Below, in pieces: positions 33,594 to 42,489 of a DNA stretch of 64,000 bases; within the stretch, counting starts at the first letter, position 1; each line of letters begins with the position of its first letter. The notes beneath the pieces were generated by a model. That model searched no databases. It had not been told where the DNA came from and worked only from the letters and a program-made list of their open reading frames with translations. The position numbers and the translations under genes are program-made. Source of the DNA: Clostridiales bacterium (GTDB lineage: Bacteria; Bacillota; Clostridia; Lachnospirales; Lachnospiraceae); the NCBI GenBank assembly GCA_019420275.1, contig JAHZHN010000001.1, positions 124,001 to 188,000 on the forward strand, given 5' to 3'.

Positions 33594-34181
33594 TCATTTT
33601 TCTGCCTGTCTGATCTTATCATCTAATGTAATCTTCCTCACCACTCTGCATGGATTGCCAACCGCAATTACATTGGCTGGAATATCTTTGCTCACAAGAC
33701 TTTTTGCCCCTATCACGCTTCCTTCCCCGATAGTTACTCCAGGAAGAATAGTAACATCAGCTCCAATCCAGACATTATCTCCTATTATAACCGGCTGGGC
33801 AAGTTCCAGTCCCTGATTCCTTTCTCCCACATTCAGCGGATGATTGGCCGTATAGATACCACAGTTCGGTCCGATAAAACAATGTTTCCCTATCGTCACC
33901 GGTGCACCATCCATCAGGTAAGCATTATGATTAATAAATGTTCCCTCTCCAATATAACAGTTATATCCGTAATCCGTATAAAAGGGCAGAAGAATATCAA
34001 CATTTTCTTCTTTATTCGGGAGCAGTTTTTTGAAAATTTCCTTTCTCTTTTTTACATCCTTTGGACTGGTATGATTCAGTTGAAAATACAGCTCTTCTGC
34101 ATTTTCACGCTCCTTTAACAAATTTTGATCAAAATTGGCATCATACCATAATCCTGCTTCCATCTTCTCTCGTTCCGTCAT
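33594..34181 (-). CDS. maa: Maltose/galactoside O-acetyltransferase (hexapeptide-repeat)
   Basis: This 195-residue left-handed beta-helix acetyltransferase transfers acetyl from acetyl-CoA to sugars. The N-terminal Maa domain (MTEREKMEAGLWYDANF) is followed by hexapeptide repeats with the catalytic His in IYTANHPLNV and the typical GDNVWIGADVTILPGVTIG run. The start at 34181 has AAGGAG eight bases upstream; an ORF 30 codons longer would run into the neighbouring fusion gene without a ribosome site. It lies about 90 bases behind the hem operon and is probably a separate function. Confidence 0.9.
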   Translation of the reverse strand: MTEREKMEAGLWYDANFDQNLLKERENAEELYFQLNHTSPKDVKKRKEIFKKLLPNKEENVDILLPFYTDYGYNCYIGEGTFINHNAYLMDGAPVTIGKHCFIGPNCGIYTANHPLNVGERNQGLELAQPVIIGDNVWIGADVTILPGVTIGEGSVIGAKSLVSKDIPANVIAVGNPCRVVRKITLDDKIRQAEK

Positions 34182-34270
34182 TTCGTAAACTCCTTTTTTA
34201 TCAGATAATAGTTCTATGAAATGTTCTGAGACTTTATAACGCCAGTTTTTCCTGAGGTTTTTATTCTTCA

Positions 34271-36661
34271 CTATTCTCCCAGTCCATTACTTTCAATATC
34301 TTTTTTACACCAACAAAAGCTGTTTTCGTAAATGTCTTCAGCAAGAGCCTCATAATCAGCCCGGGCAGCCTCACAAATCTTTTTCACACCAATCTGCCGA
34401 AGCGCCGATGTGGTTCCTGAGCCAATACTAAAGCAATGCACCTCTTTTTTCCATTTCTCTTTCATTTCTTCTTCCATAGCTTCAAAAAAACGTCTGACAG
34501 AAGAACCACAGGTAAACACTGCCCCGGCATACTGATCTGGTTTTTGAATATGCTCTATCTTGACTGCTTGATTTCTGTAAACTTCCATTTCGTGATAATC
34601 ACAAAGCGGAGCCAGCGTATTTTTTAGGATAGGAGTTCCCTCCTGTCCTTTCACATGATATATAAAATCCTGTTTTCTTACTTCATGCTTCAGACATTTG
34701 GCAAGATTTATGCTGTCATATATTTCTGGTACAAGATCTGCCACAAGTCCATATCTTTTCAGATAATTGGCTGTTTTTTGACCGATTGCCGCTATCTTTG
34801 CACCGCAGAGACATCTGACATCCAGGTTCGAAGCCTGCAGAGCCTCCATAAATCCTTTTACCCCATTTTTGCTGGTAAAAATAAGCCACGATATTTTTTG
34901 GAACATATCTTTTGTAAATTTTTGTTCTATCATTGCAATTTCACCCGTCTGGACTTCTGTAACTGGAATTCCTTTTTCCCAAAGAAGTCCAGACAAACGT
35001 GATGACTGCGTTCCAATCTTTGTAACCAAATATGGTTTCTGCTTTCTGACCGAACCAATAGACGCGGATAAGCTTACAGTCTTTCCCACTACAATAACTG
35101 CCGGAGCTTCCATCTGTTTTTCCCGCACTCGCTTTTCTATATTTTCCAGCGTTCCAATACAGGTTTTCTGATCCATGGATGCCGCTTGGGATATAACGGC
35201 CACCGGCATATTAGAGGACATTCCGGCTTTCAGAAGCTTTTGAACAATTTCTCCAATTTTTGAAAATCCCATAAGGAAAATACAAGTTTCTTCTGAACCA
35301 GCCATCCCTTTAAAATCCATTTTTGCTAATTCATTCTTCCGATCATGAGCCGTTACTACACGAAATCCTCCCGCAATTCCTCTGTGTGTTACAGGAATTC
35401 CCGCATAAGCAGGTCCTGCGATACAAGAACTGATACCTGGAATGATCTGAACAGGAATTCCCTGATTTTTAAGAAACAAAGCCTCTTCTCCGCCTCTTCC
35501 AAACACAAAAGGATCTCCGCCCTTTAGGCGCACCACGATCTTATGCTCCATAGCTTTTTGGGCAAGCAGCTGATTAATTTTTTCCTGCTCCATCACATGA
35601 TGATGGTTTTCTTTTCCAACATAAATCTTTTCACAGCTCTCTTTTACATATTTCAAAAGATCCGGATCTGCCAGACGGTCATAGATTACACAGTCTGCCT
35701 GTTTCAGGAGTTTCTTTCCCTTTACTGTTATCAAATCCGGATCTCCTGGACCTGCTCCCGTCAAAAACACAATACCTGCCATTTTCTTTTTAATATTTGC
35801 AGCCGTATACTCGGCCAGCTTTGCAGGATCAGTTCCTGAGGAAGATTCATATACCATTCTGCTGCCGTCTTCTGTGCCAAACATTCCATAAAAACGATAA
35901 GTACCATCTTTCTGCCTTACACAGGAAGCACCTGTCGGAACATGACAGCTTCCTCCCATAGCTCCCAGGAACCATCTCTCAGCAAACGCTTCTTTCTGAC
36001 TTTCTTCGTCTGCACATGCATCCAGCATCTCTCGAAGCTCTGTATTGTCTTTCCGAAGTTCTAAGGCAAGAACTCCCTGAGCCGGCGCTGGAATCATTTC
36101 TTCTTCCGATAAATATTGCGAAATCCGGTCTTCCATTCCGAGACGATGCAGTCCCGCTGCCGCTAATACGATACCATCAAGTTTTTGTTCTTCCATTTTG
36201 CGCAGTCTTGTATCTACATTCCCTCTGATTCCAACAATCTTAAGGTCTGGCCGAAGTTTTTTCAGCTGAAAGGCTCTCCTTTTGCTTCCTGTTCCAATGA
36301 CAGCGCCGTAATGGAGTTCCCGAATGTTCTTTTTTTCTCTTAAGATCAGGACGTCTCTTGGGTCCTCCCGCTTCCATGCTTTAGAAAAAATCAGTCCTTC
36401 CGCCGGACATGCAGGCATATCTTTCATGCTGTGAACACCCATCTGTATTTCATCCGCCAAAATCATTTCCTCAATCTCTTTGACAAAAATACCTGTTCCA
36501 CCCACCTGATCCAATGGTTTGTTTTGTATCTTATCGCCTTTGGTTTTCACAATAACAATTTCAAATGTATGCTGCGGATATTTTTTTCTCAGTTCTTGGC
36601 ACACTGACTCCGTCTGGGCAAGGGCCAGCTTTGATCCTCTGGATCCAATTTTATAAATCAT
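34271..36661 (-). CDS. Trifunctional HemC-CobA-HemD fusion (siroheme/tetrapyrrole synthesis)
   Basis: This 796-residue three-domain protein covers consecutive steps. Residues 1-293 are hydroxymethylbilane synthase (HemC) with Cys239 in GGSCH for the dipyrromethane cofactor. Residues 296-530 are uroporphyrinogen III methyltransferase (CobA/SUMT) with GAGPGDPDL and KGGDPFVFGRGGEE. Residues about 543-796 are uroporphyrinogen III synthase (HemD), ending in FTCGSSVRRFF and IGSGTTSALR. Together they turn porphobilinogen into precorrin-2. The ATG overlaps the hemA stop by four bases. CobA-HemD fusions are common in Clostridia; adding HemC in one chain is rarer. Confidence 0.93.
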   Translation of the reverse strand: MIYKIGSRGSKLALAQTESVCQELRKKYPQHTFEIVIVKTKGDKIQNKPLDQVGGTGIFVKEIEEMILADEIQMGVHSMKDMPACPAEGLIFSKAWKREDPRDVLILREKKNIRELHYGAVIGTGSKRRAFQLKKLRPDLKIVGIRGNVDTRLRKMEEQKLDGIVLAAAGLHRLGMEDRISQYLSEEEMIPAPAQGVLALELRKDNTELREMLDACADEESQKEAFAERWFLGAMGGSCHVPTGASCVRQKDGTYRFYGMFGTEDGSRMVYESSSGTDPAKLAEYTAANIKKKMAGIVFLTGAGPGDPDLITVKGKKLLKQADCVIYDRLADPDLLKYVKESCEKIYVGKENHHHVMEQEKINQLLAQKAMEHKIVVRLKGGDPFVFGRGGEEALFLKNQGIPVQIIPGISSCIAGPAYAGIPVTHRGIAGGFRVVTAHDRKNELAKMDFKGMAGSEETCIFLMGFSKIGEIVQKLLKAGMSSNMPVAVISQAASMDQKTCIGTLENIEKRVREKQMEAPAVIVVGKTVSLSASIGSVRKQKPYLVTKIGTQSSRLSGLLWEKGIPVTEVQTGEIAMIEQKFTKDMFQKISWLIFTSKNGVKGFMEALQASNLDVRCLCGAKIAAIGQKTANYLKRYGLVADLVPEIYDSINLAKCLKHEVRKQDFIYHVKGQEGTPILKNTLAPLCDYHEMEVYRNQAVKIEHIQKPDQYAGAVFTCGSSVRRFFEAMEEEMKEKWKKEVHCFSIGSGTTSALRQIGVKKICEAARADYEALAEDIYENSFCWCKKDIESNGLGE

Positions 36662-37905
36662 AAATCTTTCTCCTTTGCTTCAAACTGAAACAACTGATGG
36701 ACAATTTTCTTGTATGCTTCCTGTTCTTTTTGATCCTCTAAATGTTTTAACTGCTGAATCGGCTCCTTGATCATTCTCTGTAGAGAAGCATTCAAAACTT
36801 TCTGAAGCAGTCGTTTTTGCCTTTCGTTTAAATCTATTTTCCTAGAAAGATATCCATAACTATCTTCCGCAATCTCCCGGCACCGCTCCTGAAGAGATTG
36901 GATTGTCGGATCCATTCGGCTAATCTGAAGCCAATGCATTGTCTCATTTCCTGCTTCCGCAATCCACTGCTCACTGTCTTTAAGAAGACGCATGCGTTCT
37001 TCCTGATTGCGCTCAGATATTTCTTTTAACGTATCTAAATGAATCAAAACTGTATCCGGATATGTATCATAAACCGGATCAATATCTCTCGGTGCTGCCA
37101 AATCCAGAAATACCATGGGTTTCATCGGGCAAAAGTCACCGCTTCTTACAACCAAATGCGGGGCAGAAGTTGCAGACACTACAATGTCACACTGCCCCAT
37201 AACCTGATATCTTTTTTGATATGGCACTACTGTCAAGTCTGTCATCTGCTTCTGCAGCTTTCCGGCATGGGCATAAGTCCGGCTGCATATAAAAATATCC
37301 CCAGCCTTATATTCCCGAAGATATTTCAATACAAGGGCTGCCGTATTGCCGCTTCCAATTACAAGAATCCTTTTTCCTTCAATGGGGCAGGCTTCATTCA
37401 GTTTCTGAATGCCAATATATCCTACAGACAACGGTTTTTCACTAATCTTTAATTCACTCTTTATTTTCTTTGCGCAGGTAACCGCATCCCGGACAACTTT
37501 ATCCAGTTCTTTCCCGCACGCCCCCATCATCCTGGAAAATTCCAGAGCATGTTTTACCTGTCCCAGAATCTGATCTTCTCCGGCTACCATAGATTCAAGA
37601 CCTGCCGCAACACGAAACAAATAAAAGACAGCCTCTTTTCCCTGATTCTGGCAAATATAAGTTTGGAGCTGTATTTCTGGAAACATGTTTTTATAAATTT
37701 GAAGCATTTGCTGTTTTTGTTCTTCCTTCTTCCAGAAATAAAAAACTTCACTTCGATTACAAGTCGATAAAATCATACACTGCTGAATGCCTGCCTTCTC
37801 TGCCGCATGAAAAAAATCCATCATTTTCTGATCTGTGAATGCTGCTTTTTCTCTTACTTCAAGCTCCGTATTCTGATAACTGATTCCTAAAAATCCAAAC
37901 TGCAT
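36658..37905 (-). CDS. hemA: Glutamyl-tRNA reductase
   Basis: This 415-residue enzyme performs the first step of C5-pathway tetrapyrrole synthesis, reducing glutamyl-tRNA to glutamate-1-semialdehyde. The nucleophile is Cys49 in LSTCNRSEVF. The NADPH domain has RILVIGSGNTAALVLKYL, and the C-terminal dimerisation helix is present. The ATG at 37905 (MQFGFLGISY) overlaps hemL by 19 bases; an upstream TTG lacks support. It is part of the sirC-hemB-hemL-hemA-hemCcobAhemD operon. Sequence identity to typical HemA looks modest but the motifs are intact. Confidence 0.93.
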   Translation of the reverse strand: MQFGFLGISYQNTELEVREKAAFTDQKMMDFFHAAEKAGIQQCMILSTCNRSEVFYFWKKEEQKQQMLQIYKNMFPEIQLQTYICQNQGKEAVFYLFRVAAGLESMVAGEDQILGQVKHALEFSRMMGACGKELDKVVRDAVTCAKKIKSELKISEKPLSVGYIGIQKLNEACPIEGKRILVIGSGNTAALVLKYLREYKAGDIFICSRTYAHAGKLQKQMTDLTVVPYQKRYQVMGQCDIVVSATSAPHLVVRSGDFCPMKPMVFLDLAAPRDIDPVYDTYPDTVLIHLDTLKEISERNQEERMRLLKDSEQWIAEAGNETMHWLQISRMDPTIQSLQERCREIAEDSYGYLSRKIDLNERQKRLLQKVLNASLQRMIKEPIQQLKHLEDQKEQEAYKKIVHQLFQFEAKEKDL

Positions 37906-39167
37906 AACGCTTCTCTCATAATCTGACAAGTTATATCAATTTCTTCTTCGGTATGAGCATCTGACAAGAACATGGCCTCAAACTGAGACGGAGCTGTATA
38001 AATACCATGATCCAGCAGATATCCGAAGTATTTCGCATAAAGGCCTACATCCGATGCTGCTGCACTTTCATAGTCTCTGACTTTATCTTTTGTAAAGAAA
38101 ACGCTGAGCAGAGACCCAATCTGATTGACCTGAACATACTCTCCTGCTGTTTCTCTGACTGCCTGGGCTATTTTTTCTCCATTCTTTTCCAAACGTCCAT
38201 AGATTTCCTGATGTCCCTTTAAAATTTTCAGTGTCTCAATTCCTGCGGTTGTCGCAATCGGATTTCCTGATAAAGTTCCTGCTTGATACACAGGACCATC
38301 CGGCGAAATCATCCGCATAATCTCTCTTCTTCCCCCATAGGCTCCGATGGGCATACCTCCTCCAACAATCTTTCCAAGAGTTGTAAGATCCGGAGTTACA
38401 TGAAAATACTCCTGAGCGCCTCCCAGGGCAAGACGAAATCCCGTAATCACTTCATCAAAGATTAAAAGAGCCTCATTTTCCTTTGTAATATCACGCAAAA
38501 ACTTTAAAAATCCATTTTCCGGCAGAACAACCCCCATATTGGCGGCCACCGGTTCCACGATTACTGCTGCAATTTCTCCTGGATTGGACCGGAATAACGC
38601 TTCTACTGAATCCTTATCATTAAACTCTGCCACTAAAGTATTTCTTGTATAATCCGCTGGTACTCCGGCACTGTCCGGCACAGACGTAGTTAGTGCCCCG
38701 GATCCTGCTTTTACAAGCAATCCATCGGAATGTCCATGATAACATCCTCTGAATTTTATAATCTTATCTTTTCCTGTATACCCTCTGGCAGCCCGAACTG
38801 CACTCATCACAGCTTCCGTCCCGGAACTTACGAGGCGGCTGACTTCCATGGATGGAATCAGCTCTGCGATCAGTTCTGCAAGTTCTACTTCTTTTTGTGT
38901 TGGTGCGCCGTATGTAAGTCCTAGATCACAGGCTTCTTTTACTTTTTGAATCACATTTGGATCAGCATGTCCAATAATTCCCGGACCCCAAGAGCACACA
39001 TAATCAATATATTCATTGCCATCTTCATCCCAGATCCGGCTGCCTTTGGCAGATTTAATGAATCGAGGTGTTCTTCCAACCGCCTGAAAGGCTCTTACCG
39101 GGCTGTTGACTCCTCCTGGAATGTGCTTTTTCGCACGTTCAAACAGTTCTTTTGATCTCGTCTCCAT
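37887..39167 (-). CDS. hemL: Glutamate-1-semialdehyde 2,1-aminomutase
   Basis: This 426-residue PLP enzyme converts glutamate-1-semialdehyde to 5-aminolevulinate. The start SKELFERAKKHIPGGVNSPVR, EPVAANMGV, FDEVITGFRLALGG and the Schiff-base lysine in TLGKIVGGGMPIGA match the family. GAGGAGG precedes the ATG at 39167, which shares one base with the hemB stop (TAATG). An earlier ATG 8 codons upstream lies inside hemB and lacks a site. It couples directly with hemA downstream. Confidence 0.96.
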   Translation of the reverse strand: METRSKELFERAKKHIPGGVNSPVRAFQAVGRTPRFIKSAKGSRIWDEDGNEYIDYVCSWGPGIIGHADPNVIQKVKEACDLGLTYGAPTQKEVELAELIAELIPSMEVSRLVSSGTEAVMSAVRAARGYTGKDKIIKFRGCYHGHSDGLLVKAGSGALTTSVPDSAGVPADYTRNTLVAEFNDKDSVEALFRSNPGEIAAVIVEPVAANMGVVLPENGFLKFLRDITKENEALLIFDEVITGFRLALGGAQEYFHVTPDLTTLGKIVGGGMPIGAYGGRREIMRMISPDGPVYQAGTLSGNPIATTAGIETLKILKGHQEIYGRLEKNGEKIAQAVRETAGEYVQVNQIGSLLSVFFTKDKVRDYESAAASDVGLYAKYFGYLLDHGIYTAPSQFEAMFLSDAHTEEEIDITCQIMREALCSLDF

Positions 39168-40138
39168 TAATTTTCCTCCTCTCTGATCCATTTTGCCGCA
39201 TCCAGGGCATGATAAGTAATAATTATTTTAGCTCCGGCTCTTTTTAAACCAGTAAGATTTTCCATGACAATCTTCTTTTCATCAATCCATCCATTTGCCG
39301 CCGCTGCTTTTACCATAGAATATTCTCCGCTGACATTATAAGCAGCAATCGGTATGTTATAATTTTGTGAAATCTCTTTTATAATATCCATATAGGCAAG
39401 GGCTGGTTTCGCAATGATCATATCTGCCCCTTCCAGAATATCTTCTTCCACTTCTCTTAATGCCTCTTTTCCATTAGCAGGATCCATCTGATAAGTCTTT
39501 CGATCTCCAAAGCCCGGAGCAGAATGTGCTGCATCACGGAAAGGCCCATAATAAGCAGATGCAAATTTGGCACTGTATGCCATCACTGGTATCTGCTGAA
39601 ATCCATTTTCATCCAGCGCATCCCGGATTGCTGCAACCCGCAGATCCATCATATCACTTGGCGCTATGATATCCGCTCCCGCTCTGGCATAGCTGACAGC
39701 TGTCTTTGCCAAAAGCGGCAGCGTCTCATCGTTTAATATTACTCCATCCTTTACCAGTCCACAGTGACCATGAGATGTATATTCACAAAGGCAGACATCC
39801 GCAATAACTAAAAGATCTGGATATCTTTTCTTGATCAGACGAACTGCCTTCTGGATGATTCCATTCTCATCATAGGCACCGCTGCCGACCTCATCCTTGT
39901 GATCTGGAATCCCAAAAATCAGGATTCCCAGGATCCCTGCTTTCCGTACTCGTTCCAGTTCTTCCCACATACGGTCTGTAGAATACTGGAAGATCCCTGG
40001 CATGGAATCCACTGGGCTGCAGATATCCTCTCCTTCTATTACAAACATCGGATAGATTAATTCATCTATTCGGACATGCTGCTCCCTTACTAAATCTCTT
40101 ATGGCTGCATTCATTCTCAGTCTTCTTGTTCTGTCCAT
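39167..40138 (-). CDS. hemB: Porphobilinogen synthase (5-aminolevulinate dehydratase)
   Basis: This 323-residue enzyme condenses two 5-aminolevulinate molecules to porphobilinogen. Landmarks are YPMFVIEG, VCLCEYTSHGHCG (a zinc-type cysteine cluster), the first active-site lysine in VMAYSAKFASAYYGPFRDAA, and the Schiff-base lysine in DMIIAKPALAYMDII. GAGGG lies seven bases before the ATG. It overlaps the precorrin-2 dehydrogenase gene by 22 bases. The cysteine cluster predicts a zinc-dependent enzyme. Confidence 0.96.
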   Translation of the reverse strand: MDRTRRLRMNAAIRDLVREQHVRIDELIYPMFVIEGEDICSPVDSMPGIFQYSTDRMWEELERVRKAGILGILIFGIPDHKDEVGSGAYDENGIIQKAVRLIKKRYPDLLVIADVCLCEYTSHGHCGLVKDGVILNDETLPLLAKTAVSYARAGADIIAPSDMMDLRVAAIRDALDENGFQQIPVMAYSAKFASAYYGPFRDAAHSAPGFGDRKTYQMDPANGKEALREVEEDILEGADMIIAKPALAYMDIIKEISQNYNIPIAAYNVSGEYSMVKAAAANGWIDEKKIVMENLTGLKRAGAKIIITYHALDAAKWIREEEN

Positions 40139-40764
40139 ATTTCATCCCTCGATTTTCTGCTGTATTTTTTAATTAACTGCTGTATTTCTCCGTCCTCCAG
40201 CATTCGCTCTTTCTCTAATCCAAGACGCAAAATTTCCTCATACAGCTGTTTACGGTCTCTGGTATCCACCTGTTCTTTTACAATCGTTCTGATTTCTCCC
40301 AAACATCTAGTCAAATCTCCAAAATGCTGTGTCAGCACAGGTTCCATTTGATGCTTCATATACTGCGCTGCTGTCGGGCTATTTCCTCCGCTTGAAAAAG
40401 CTGCTACCGCTTCTCCTTGTTTTATGTATGCCGGGAAAATAAAACTGCAGTCTTCAATCTGATCCACTGCATTCACTAAAATTCCTCTTTCCTGACAGGC
40501 AGCACTGATTCTGTGATTTTCTTCTTTCTCGTCTGTCGCCGCAATAACTAATTCTTTTCCCTCCAGATCTGACATCTGAAAGGGACGGCACTGACAGACC
40601 ACATCCGGCATTTGAAGAATTGGCTGTATGATTTTGGGGCTTATCACTTCTACAATTCCTCCGAACTGTCTTAATGCTCTTATTTTTCTCAGAGCCACTC
40701 TGCCTCCGCCTGCTACCAGACATTGTTTCTTCTCCAGCTGAAGAAACAGCGGAAAATACGCCAT
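40117..40764 (-). CDS. Precorrin-2 dehydrogenase / sirohydrochlorin ferrochelatase-type protein (CysG N-terminal-like)
   Basis: This 215-residue protein begins MAYFPLFLQLEKKQCLVAGGG, with the Rossmann glycine motif GGGRVALRKI, and has the Ser in FSSGGNSPTAAQ typical of the dimerisation and active-site region of SirC, Met8p and CysG-B. It oxidises precorrin-2 to sirohydrochlorin using NAD, and may insert iron to complete siroheme. A short 3' extension (about 60 residues, charged) follows the core. It is first in the tetrapyrrole operon and sits behind a terminator that follows the siroheme-dependent reductase. Confidence 0.9.
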   Translation of the reverse strand: MAYFPLFLQLEKKQCLVAGGGRVALRKIRALRQFGGIVEVISPKIIQPILQMPDVVCQCRPFQMSDLEGKELVIAATDEKEENHRISAACQERGILVNAVDQIEDCSFIFPAYIKQGEAVAAFSSGGNSPTAAQYMKHQMEPVLTQHFGDLTRCLGEIRTIVKEQVDTRDRKQLYEEILRLGLEKERMLEDGEIQQLIKKYSRKSRDEIWTEQED

Positions 40765-40793
40765 GTGTCTCTTTCCTCCCTGTCTTCGGACGG

Positions 40794-40832
40794 AAAAACA
40801 CTATAAACGCCGATTTTCGGACGTTTATAGTG
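40794..40832 (-). terminator. Terminator between sulfite/nitrite reductase and the siroheme operon
   Basis: CACTATAAACG (40799-40809) and CGTTTATAGTG (40822-40832) form an 11-bp stem, followed on the minus strand by TTTTT. No clear promoter was seen between it and sirC, so the siroheme genes may depend on read-through. Confidence 0.8.
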
Positions 40833-40848
40833 CTGTTGTTTCCGTATC

Positions 40849-42393
40849 TTATTTGATAAATTCTTCTGCTGCTTTTTTTATTTCATCCGGATATTTTTGG
40901 CTCCATTCTTTATAATCCATTCCAGAATCTTCGACAATTTTCCCAAGTTTTACAAGAAACTTCGGAATCTCTTCCTCCAGAAGAACTCCTGCTTTCTCAC
41001 CCATTCGTTCTTTCCCCTGAAGATCACAGCCATTCAGATGAAGCGTAAACGCTGGATGCGGTACTTTATCTATAACCTTTACACAGCCATGGAATCCAAT
41101 TTCTCCTGTCTGATGGGTTCCGCAAGAAGACGGACATCCGGAAATATGAATCTGCGGAAGCGCTCCATCCTTGATACCTGCTTCTCTAACTGCTTTCAGA
41201 CATTCATGGAGGAGTGCCTGGGAATCACGGATTCCTACCTGACAAATGGATGCTCCGATGCAGGAAACAGATGTTTCAAACAGCGTCTTGGCGCCATCAC
41301 TGGTCGCCTCCAGGACTTTCTGTGCTTCTGATCCTGTAAGATTGATAATATACATTGTCTCATCCGGAGCAACCCTTGCTTCTACATCTTCCATGTCCTT
41401 TATCACTTCATAGATTTCTCCCAGTTTCTCCGGCGCAGGGCAGCCTCCAAACGGATGATATGCCACAGCATAAAGTCCATCCTGCTTCTGACTGATCACA
41501 CGAGGATCATTAACTTCAGAGCCGTCTCCCTGTTTTTTCACTTCTTCCACTGTGATATCCAGATCCAGGTTCTCTCCTGATGCAAAGACTTCTTCCAGTT
41601 TTTCCTGGTATGCTTTTATATAGCCTTCTTCTCCCAGAGTTTCCTGCATATATCTGGTTCTTGCTTTTCCTCTCTGTTCATAATTTCCATAAGCGATAAA
41701 GGTCTCTCTCATGGCACAAATATAATATAAGATTTTAGAAGGTTCAACTGCTTCAGCAACTTTTAATCCAAATCTCGGATTATTTCCCAGACCTCCCGCA
41801 CTATATACATCAAACAGCCCATCCGGACGGGCAACAAATCCCAAATCACGAAATGTTGCATGTGGCTTGTTTGCCGGACTATTAGAAAAGCAAACTTTTA
41901 GTTTTCTAGGCATCACTTTTTTTGAAATAAATGTCATCAGGTATTCTCCAGCTGCCTCTGCATATGGCAAAACATTAAAATATTCACCTTTTTCAACGCC
42001 TGATAATGGAGATACCATTACATTCCTCGGGAAATCTCCTCCGCCTCCTATGGTCACAATATTATGATCCAGTGCGCCTTCCATAATGTTATAGACTGCC
42101 TCCGGATGCAGATCATGAAGCTGAATGGTCTGACATGTAGTAAAATGTACCTTATCTACCTTGTATGTCTCAATGCTGTCTGCAATAAACTTCATCTTAT
42201 CTTTTGTCAGCCGGCCTCCCGCCATTCTCAGACGAAGCATGCTGGCTTTCCCGCCTCTCTGTGCATAACTCCCAAACCGTCCGGAGAATCCTTTATAGGA
42301 AGCCTTGTCCAATTCTCCCGCATAAAACTGCTCTGTTTTTTCTTTGAAGTCACCTAAATCTTTTTTCCATACTTCATTGTTGATTTTCTCCAT
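40849..42393 (-). CDS. Siroheme-dependent nitrite/sulfite reductase
   Basis: This 514-residue reductase has the duplicated ferredoxin-like half (THFTTCQTIQLHDL; HPFGGCPAPEKLG) and the 4Fe-4S/siroheme ligands Cys378, Cys384, Cys420 and Cys424 (SCIGASICQVGIRDSQ and GCPSSCG). It reduces sulfite or nitrite by six electrons in the cytosol. No NirD or flavoprotein subunit adjoins it, so the electron donor is probably ferredoxin. The ATG at 42393 is preferred over the one two codons upstream because of spacing to AAGGAG. The siroheme genes directly downstream supply its cofactor. Sulfite is favoured by the sulfur genes nearby, but nitrite is possible. Confidence 0.9.
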   Translation of the reverse strand: MEKINNEVWKKDLGDFKEKTEQFYAGELDKASYKGFSGRFGSYAQRGGKASMLRLRMAGGRLTKDKMKFIADSIETYKVDKVHFTTCQTIQLHDLHPEAVYNIMEGALDHNIVTIGGGGDFPRNVMVSPLSGVEKGEYFNVLPYAEAAGEYLMTFISKKVMPRKLKVCFSNSPANKPHATFRDLGFVARPDGLFDVYSAGGLGNNPRFGLKVAEAVEPSKILYYICAMRETFIAYGNYEQRGKARTRYMQETLGEEGYIKAYQEKLEEVFASGENLDLDITVEEVKKQGDGSEVNDPRVISQKQDGLYAVAYHPFGGCPAPEKLGEIYEVIKDMEDVEARVAPDETMYIINLTGSEAQKVLEATSDGAKTLFETSVSCIGASICQVGIRDSQALLHECLKAVREAGIKDGALPQIHISGCPSSCGTHQTGEIGFHGCVKVIDKVPHPAFTLHLNGCDLQGKERMGEKAGVLLEEEIPKFLVKLGKIVEDSGMDYKEWSQKYPDEIKKAAEEFIK

Positions 42394-42435
42394 TCTCATT
42401 CTCCTTTATATAAAGAAACATTGTATTTTAGCCTC

Positions 42436-42464
42436 ATTATATCATACCTTATTCTATCTGTCAG
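42436..42464 (-). promoter_or_regulatory. Promoter of the nitrite/sulfite reductase gene
   Basis: On the minus strand CTGACA (42459-42464), a 17-base spacer and TATAAT (42436-42441) lie 43 bases before the start codon. Confidence 0.7.
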
Positions 42465-42489
42465 TTCCCTAAATTCTGATACAAATAAT

